This document shows positions 59,801 to 64,000 of a stretch of DNA of 64,000 nt, in pieces. This DNA is from Lampris incognitus. Lineage: Eukaryota; Chordata; Actinopteri; Lampriformes; Lampridae. The number at the start of each line of letters is the position of its first letter. The stretch's first letter is position 1. The position numbers were made by a program, and so were the translations under genes. Under the pieces are notes generated by a model, which had not been told where the DNA came from, did not search any database, and saw nothing but the letters and a program-made list of their open reading frames with translations. The stretch is from positions 55,284,172-55,348,171 of the forward strand of contig NC_079219.1 of assembly GCF_029633865.1 (NCBI RefSeq). The letters are read 5' to 3'.

Positions 59801-61171
59801 ATTTACGCACCTTGCTACAAGGTGTGAATGTAGAGATGATGGCGAACAGGGTTTTTTGTTTTTAACTAAGGATGTATGCGTCAAGTCAAGACAATTTTAT
59901 TTGTATAGCCCATCCATCCATCCATTATCTGAACCACTTATCCTGCTCTACGGGTCGTGGGGATGCTGGGGCCTATCCCAGCAGTCACTGGGTGGCAGGC
60001 GGGGAGACACCCTGGACAGGCCGCCAGGCCATCACGCACACACACACAGCCCCTAGGGACTATTTAGTACGGCCGATTCACCTGACCTACATGTCTTTGG
60101 ACTGTGGGAAGAAACCGGAGCACCCGGAGGAAACCCACGCAGACACGGGGAGAACATGCAAACTCCACACAGAGGGACAACCCGGGACGACCCCCAAGGT
60201 TGGACTACCCCGGGGCTCGAACCCAGGACCTTCTTGCTGTGAGGTGACTGCGCTAACCACTGCACCACCGTGCATATTGTTTGCTGAAAAAAAATAACCA
60301 GTAAAATAAATAAATGGTAATAATAATAATATTATTAAGCCCTATAATCCAGTACATTCCACATTCCATTTGTCATCCCAAAGGAGCCATCCACTCACAA
60401 CGTATCTATAGCTGTGTTTCCATCCTTTGACATGGGCCAGCATGTCGTGCTGTAAGCGGGATACGGCGCAGAGTTTACACTGGTAGTGTGGTGGGACAGA
60501 TTTACTGGGGCTGCGGTACTCCCACACATACTGAAGACCTGTGGACACACAGCAATTATGAGTCAAAGCTACAATCCTGAAGACTGTCTGTTGTTTAACT
60601 TACTGACCCGTGTGGTGATACTGTTAACTGCGCTGGCGTTTGATCACTCTTAAAGCAGAGATGCCTTCGGAAACAAACCCGAGTCACCTATTCTGTTGTC
60701 GGCACCTTCCCCACCACCAAGCAAAAACCACGACTGAACCCGAGTTTTAGCTTCTGATGTTATAATATCTGTTGGTGAAGGCCTTTTATGAGCTTAATTC
60801 ACCATTTCTTCTTGTTAGCCACAACACCTTTGTGTCTTCTTTGACATGACCGCCACCATCCTTCTTTCACGTTTGGCTGCTTCGGTGAAGACACACTGCT
60901 ATTCGTCATATCTTAAAGTTAAATCAGCAACTATAAAGTGTTTATGATTTAGGTCATTTCTTAAAGTATCAAAAAAGACTTTTTTTGCACACCAATCTTC
61001 AGAACTGTGGCTACAAGTGGCTTAATAACAACAGTAATAACATTGTGATTAATAAATCTTTAAACTGGAATAATTGAGGTATTGTCTACTTACCAACAAT
61101 GGGCTCAGTGACCTCCTTTAAAAGTTTGGAGAGCGAGGCGATGGTCTGGATGGAGGCCCCCTTTGTGAAGA
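47763..61171 (-). CDS. matrin/U1-type zinc-finger protein, nine 3' exons, unnamed
   Basis: Nine minus-strand exons with GT-AG junctions join in phase to about 375 codons ending in SSRFSDGPQRFYN and TGA. In order: FTKGASIQTIASLSKLLKEV; a zinc finger of CX2CX11HX5H type (CKLC, then HVKGWKH), the matrin/U1 spacing typical of RNA-binding proteins; a charged helix (RKKIKEIAAEVEETEGRGQ); a Pro/Gly linker; a Gly-rich region with DRPM repeats; a helical IVLKVTQKLTDVLMEYRLRS; and a Ser/Gly tail. N-terminal exons were not found, and the region above 61171 is not clearly coding. I recognise no orthologue with confidence. A nuclear RNA-binding role is inferred from the finger type only. Confidence 0.75.
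48026..48131 (-). CDS. zinc-finger gene exon 8 (Ser/Gly/Met-rich)
   Basis: 106 bp, acceptor TGTCATCCAG and donor GTACGT. Encodes GPSMNSSLNNSKASMGGYSP and RMSGTGDRYAGSLM plus one base of Gly. It is separated from exon 7 by a 9.5-kb intron packed with repeats. Confidence 0.75.
48370..48500 (-). mobile_element. Penelope-like 3'-end fragment in intron 8
   Basis: ATGCATGCTCAATAATCCAG and CATCAAAGGAAGTTGAATCA match the terminus of the copy at 49010. Degenerate and non-coding. Confidence 0.55.
48597..48825 (-). repeat. SINE family 2, alternative tail, diverged
   Basis: Complement of the 15590 type: GCCCGGGGACCAACTCCAGT tail at the left and a B-box-like GGGTTCGAACCCAGGACC near 48800 at the right, partially deleted. 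Confidence 0.75.
49005..50190 (-). mobile_element. Penelope-like element with GIY-YIG endonuclease remnant
   Basis: On the minus strand, 49910-49290 encodes HRADIPTNTVAREGE, RVSVAFKPQNTL, KLVHPKGQVPWHKRSIMYAV and CQEDCHDLYIGE, the linker, conserved basic segment and GIY-YIG start of Penelope-like proteins, with shifts and stops. The left end (49005-49270) and the right end (50090-50190) are inverted versions of the same terminal sequence. RT is absent. Confidence 0.75.
50650..51385 (+). mobile_element. L1-like LINE 3' fragment
   Basis: Encodes LLARCAILLRCKDAAPPTHA and WLNDIVPCLNLEKILYAV, the C-terminal end of L1/Tx1-type ORF2, followed by a 3' UTR and an A-rich end. It lies in the zinc-finger gene's large intron. 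Confidence 0.6.
51546..51623. mobile_element. hAT end, left part, second member of the 54014 family
   Basis: Starts CAATGACGTGCGATCAGGGT and matches the first part of 54014-55579. The match resumes at 52445-52555 after an intervening LINE fragment. The right terminus was not found. Confidence 0.65.
51627..52438 (-). mobile_element. RTE-like LINE fragment inserted in the hAT end
   Basis: On the minus strand: MMFADDIAICCE (catalytic FADD box), VQVEESLEMWRYALERKGMK, a post-RT region ending in [20 protein letters not shown], and a (TAG)n 3' tail at 51627. One frame change near 52210. It lacks the upstream RT and endonuclease. Confidence 0.85.
52690..53560 (+). mobile_element. L2/CR1-like LINE 3' fragment
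   Basis: Encodes VVHAFIYSWLDYCNTLYLGI, then HITPVLASLHWLPV and NGLAPTCISDLLTRYTPSRP, the C-terminal RT region of this clade. Part between LHWLPV and NGLAP is deleted. An AT-rich 3' UTR ends near 53560. Confidence 0.75.
53780..54013 (+). repeat. unclassified interspersed repeat with an A tract
   Basis: AATTTTATTTGTATAGCCCA here also occurs at 59892. It is followed by a long A run near 53894. Its continuation appears beyond 55580, so a hAT element is inserted in it. Confidence 0.55.
54014..55579 (+). mobile_element. hAT transposon with intact ends and truncated transposase
   Basis: Inverted termini CAATGATGTGCGGTCAGG and, in complement, CAGTGACGTGCGGTGAGG are flanked by the perfect 8-bp duplication GTGTGTAC at 54006-54013 and 55580-55587. 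The interior encodes only an N-terminal TTF-type zinc-finger and DUF4371 segment. Confidence 0.88.
54540..55300 (+). pseudogene. hAT transposase N-terminal remnant (TTF/DUF4371)
   Basis: Encodes YCFPCLLCSRERD, LPAALVKHEQSSSHIQHQIA and VELLNLIAEKDQRLVTHLEV, the zinc-finger and start of DUF4371 of ZMYM1-like hAT transposases. A stop near 54603 and loss of frame after 55160 show it is inactive. The catalytic DDE part is deleted. Confidence 0.75.
55588..56510. other. zinc-finger gene intron, no feature recognised
   Basis: Includes the probable continuation of the 53780 repeat. No coding was seen. Confidence 0.4.
56528..56816 (+). repeat. SINE family 1, 5'-truncated
   Basis: Starts within the body (CCTGGTCGCTACACTAGCAC), lacking the tRNA-like head. 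It still has a duplication: AGAATTGAGGTTCC at 56514-56527 and AGAATTGAAGTTCC at 56817-56830. This implies truncation during insertion. Confidence 0.88.
57657..57761 (-). CDS. zinc-finger gene exon 7 (helical segment)
   Basis: 105 bp, acceptor TGTGTTAAG and donor GTATGA. Encodes DTFRIESENDAQIVLKVTQK and LTDVLMEYRLRSVSS, phase 0 on both sides, predicted helical from its pattern. Confidence 0.78.
57870..58285 (-). CDS. zinc-finger gene exon 6 (Gly-rich and DRP repeats)
   Basis: 416 bp, acceptor TTCTCTTCAG and donor GTGGGT. Encodes a low-complexity region: GSFSDLAYGESGMGGYSGF, a GGGGG run, and IMDRPMDRPMGRSLDQSMDR, a tandem (M/S)DRP motif. It ends LLGYL in phase 0. Confidence 0.8.
58463..58528 (-). 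CDS. zinc-finger gene exon 5 (Pro/Gly linker)
   Basis: 66 bp, acceptor ATTATAG and donor GTAAGG. Encodes TAFPKLLPPAGPGVGPKGAP and F, beginning two bases into Arg and ending one base into Gly. Confidence 0.75.
58634..58679 (-). CDS. zinc-finger gene exon 4 (46 bp)
   Basis: Acceptor GGTTTCAG and donor GTAAGA. Encodes VILKEPYDVHAFKGL and one base of Arg. It is short but phase-compatible on both sides. Confidence 0.75.
59133..59258 (-). CDS. zinc-finger gene exon 3 (charged helix)
   Basis: 126 bp, acceptor TTTTTTCTCAG. The donor GTCGGT is weak. Encodes AHPDKVTCEEEEGV and SIRKKIKEIAAEVEETEGRG, a highly charged helical segment, in phase 0 at both ends. Confidence 0.75.
59908..60273 (-). repeat. 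SINE family 2 (ATCC-tail type), full length
   Basis: The (ATCC)n tail at 59908 runs to a tRNA-like head near 60270. It lies between exons 2 and 3 of the zinc-finger gene, preceded by a short AATTTTATTTGTATAGCCC fragment. Confidence 0.85.
60399..60538 (-). CDS. zinc-finger gene exon 2 (the zinc finger)
   Basis: 140 bp, acceptor TGTCCACAG and donor GTGAGT. Encodes YVWEYRSPSK, then YQCKLCAVSRLQHDMLAHVK and GWKHSYRYV. The two Cys and two His have the CX2CX11HX5H spacing of matrin/U1 fingers. Confidence 0.8.
61094..61171 (-). CDS. zinc-finger gene exon 1 of those visible
   Basis: 78 bp, acceptor TTTCCCAG and donor GTAAGT. Encodes FTKGASIQTIASLSKLLKEV and TEPIV, starting with two bases of a preceding codon and ending one base into Gly. 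Confidence 0.75.
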
Positions 61172-63300
61172 CTGGGAAATAACAGCAGCAGTCAGTGTCA
61201 AGCATACACTTGGTTTTTTTTTTTCTTTCAAATATTCAAGTCTCAAAACGGTCGACGACTGACGAACAAAACGGAACAAGGCTCACATTCACTCACCTAA
61301 CATTCCAGCAGCCTAAAGCCGACACATATGAGAACTTTGCAAAAAAAAAAAAAAGTAAAAGTGTTTCTAAGCAAAGTAGAGTGCCAGTGCAAGTACACGG
61401 CCCGTTAAATCAGACAGCGATTTCGTAAGTGCTTTATTCACTGAACAATCCTTAGAAACCCAAATGTACTGCATGTGCTTTGGAAGCCTAGAGGGGAGAC
61501 TGAGAACACGAGTTCTTTGACAACCCTCACATAGGCCACCGCTGGTCTGCAGGAGTACAGCTCCCATGATGCATTGCTTCTCACTGGTCAGAGCTACAGA
61601 GGTGAAACCTCTGTGCAAACCGTTGAGGCAGTCCAACTGTGAATGAGCGACAAAAGGCCTGCATCAACCCGAAATTAAGAGCAATGTGTGCCGTCTCATA
61701 ATCACTCAAAAGAAACCAGTATGACAGGCCTCAGAGCAGAGTGAATATAAGGGGGGACACGACATTCGATGGTGTTTAAAAAACACATTTACATAAAGAA
61801 AAAAAGACTTGTTCACAGAATCACCACCCAGCACAAAAAGTGCGTGGCAGTTTAAGGATTTTTGGTGACCAACACCACAGGTGCATAGATGACGGCAGTT
61901 ATGCTGCACTCCATCTACTACCGTTAACTGCCAGGATCGAACAAGGCAACGAATGCCAGTCTTTGCTGAAGCAATGTCCTACAAGAGCGGGTTGGTGTTT
62001 CTAAAGTTGTTCAGTGTTTCATTTCTAAAAATGTTTTTAAAAAGCTGAACTGCTGTCTTTAGCCAGTTACCCGATATCAGAGAGGCCATTGGAAGGTATC
62101 GTGCAAGTCAATTTTGGTAGAAGAAAACACTGTGAGCCCAAACTTTTCGGGCCACAGACGGCACCACATACACCACCATCCCCGAGAGCGTTTCTCTCCA
62201 AGGGTGGTGAACATGCCACCAACCCAATCAGCATTGCAACTGAACTGGAGAGATCAAGGTCTCAACCTTGAGGTCTCATCAGTGGCAGGGGTACCATACT
62301 GTAGCCAGGACTTACCTATGTCAGCAGAATGCTGTGGCTGTTTTCTCTGTCAGTGGAGGGAATAAACCCAAAATGGGGGAGAGAGACACATAAAGGCATT
62401 AGTGACAGGATGAGGAGGCTTTTAGCAGACGAGAGAGCTCCAAATCCCTGTCGTCCACACTTCTGTTATGGAGGAATATAAGCTCATCCCTCATGTTCCC
62501 TGCTTGAAGCAGGAACATGTCACTGAGATGTGCCGAAACCTAAATTCTCATCAAATGAGAATTAAGACAGCACCAGTAGAAATGTACATTAGACAGTATT
62601 TCCCCACACATAGACTTTACTTGGGCGGGCCGCCCAGGTGTATTAACTGCTGCCAAAGTATATTTGGCAACACATTTTAGTTTTTAATTTTCTTTTTAAT
62701 CTGCGATCGACTAACTCATGGAAAATCTCTCCTCAAACTACCCCTTCCGTACTACCTGTTCCTTCTGCTATCGCGAGGAGTCTACTGACAATCTCGCACA
62801 CGCTCTGCAGAGAGAGACGTTCTCTGGTATTACATTAACATAGAGCCCCTGGTTCTAGCTCTGGGCTAGTGCTGGTGTCAGTTCGCAGTTGGTTCAACTT
62901 GCGAACCTTCTAAGAGCTGGCTAGAGCACAATGTCCTTACGTCACTATACGGTTGTATGCGTCTCCACTTTCCCAGCAAGGTTATCTGAGAAATCAACCG
63001 TGTAGGTTTCGAATTTATTACAATTTTCCATATGCTATTTCCTCATTGAATTCACACCCGAGAATTTCTGAGGTGAGAAATTCCCTGTATAGGTTTTGAA
63101 TATTGGCAGTTTTACAAAAATTGGTGGCAAATCAAAATTTGCTCCAGGGTTTTCGGACTTGAGAAGCTGGAGACCAGCCAGCCAGTCATGCTCACAGGCC
63201 TCACTGTGAGCTGGCTGGAGCTCTCTCAAGAAATCAGTCTCGTAGACAAGAGGCTTTTGTTTCCCTGTTGACAGATGGTTTGTTTAAATATCATAACAGG
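61172..63300. other. region upstream of the visible zinc-finger exons
   Basis: A good GTAAGT donor on the minus strand near 62318 follows a stretch with stops in all frames, so it could be a non-coding exon at most. No coding exon is recognised. Confidence 0.35.
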
Positions 63301-63725
63301 CCATCCGGGTGGCATGGCGGTCTATTCCGTTGCCTACCAACACGGGACTTGCCGGTTCGAATCCCTGTGTTACCTCCGGCTTGGTCAGGCATCAGACACA
63401 GACACAATTGGCCGTGTCTGCGGATGGGAAGCCGCATTTGGGTATGTGCTCTGGTCACTGCACTGGTGCCTCCCCTAGTCGGTCGGAGGCGCCTGCTGCG
63501 GGGGGTGGGAGACAGCGTGATCCTCCCACACGCTACTCCCCCCCTGCGAAACTCCTCACTGTCAGGTGAAAAGAAGCAGCTAGCGACTCCACGTGTATAG
63601 AGGAGGCATGTAGTAGTCTGCAACCCTCCCCAGATCGGCAGAGGGGGTGGAGCAGAGATCGGGGCGGCTCGGAAGAGTGGGGTAATTGGCCAGATACAAT
63701 TGGGGAGAAAAGGGGGTCGGAGGAA
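63301..63725 (+). repeat. SINE family 1
   Basis: Plus-strand copy with head (GGTGGCATGGCGGTCTATTC), B box GGTTCGAATCC and G/A-rich tail. No clear target duplication. A small deletion removes part of the body after CAGGCATC. Confidence 0.85.
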
Positions 63726-64000
63726 TCAAAAAAACAAAAGGAAGCTTTAAGAGTACCGTTAAAAGTCCGGCTCAATAAGCAGTATCGGTAATAGTAGTAG
63801 TACCATTAAAATCTTAACGATACACACCCCTAAATATGTGGCATGATATCTTATAAATGATGCGGGGGGCTTTACAAGTTCTTCCGCTCCTCCGCTAGCC
63901 ATGACCGTCTGTCACTGCGATTTTTGCAACGTGAGCATCCCTGATTGGTTCACTGGGATACAACATTCACTCACTTCATGTGAACACACAATGGCTTTTT

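Overview
The window is vertebrate nuclear DNA, almost certainly from a ray-finned (teleost) fish. It holds split genes with GT-AG introns, (CA)n and (GT)n microsatellites, many tRNA-derived SINEs and fish-type LINE, Penelope, BEL/Pao, Ty3/Gypsy and hAT remains. I see no prokaryotic gene organisation, and the species cannot be fixed from sequence alone.

Three host genes are visible. (1) 1790-23856, + strand: the last ten coding exons of galnt1, the Golgi polypeptide GalNAc-transferase 1 (residues 106-559 in human numbering). Its cytoplasmic tail, membrane anchor and stem exons lie left of the window. The exons are open and phase-consistent, but the introns are heavily loaded with repeats. (2) 44312-46441, + strand: an RBM12B-like gene with five RRM domains in one coding exon. 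It carries an in-frame 423-bp duplication of an RRM unit, and its last 14 codons and stop come from an inserted SINE. (3) 47763-61171, - strand: the last nine exons of a matrin/U1-type zinc-finger protein with a glycine- and DRP-rich C-terminal half, which I cannot name. Genes 2 and 3 converge.

The region from about 26 to 43.5 kb is a transposon graveyard. A LINE fragment (29120-29462) appears to resume at 42417. The roughly 13 kb between is bounded by hAT-like ends (29463 and 42416) and a near-identical 8-bp duplication. Nested inside are: a 2.9-kb element with terminal inverted repeats of about 380 bp, encoding a FEN/XPG-like nuclease with a Cys-rich tail (29800-32717, probably an Academ-type DNA transposon); a DUF4371/ZMYM1-like hAT transposase fragment; a BEL/Pao gag remnant; a tRNA-like inverted repeat; and a Ty3/Gypsy element whose coding interior is inverted relative to its LTRs (37874-42198).

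Elsewhere the window holds eleven copies of one tRNA-SINE family, most with clear target-site duplications, and seven copies of a second SINE family with two different tails. One SINE appears to be a chimera of the two families. A third SINE ends the rbm12b-like gene, and a 5S-rRNA-derived repeat lies in a galnt1 intron. Penelope-like GIY-YIG fragments, L2/CR1-like, L1-like and RTE-like LINE pieces, two members of a hAT family (one with a perfect 8-bp duplication), and three minisatellites are also present.
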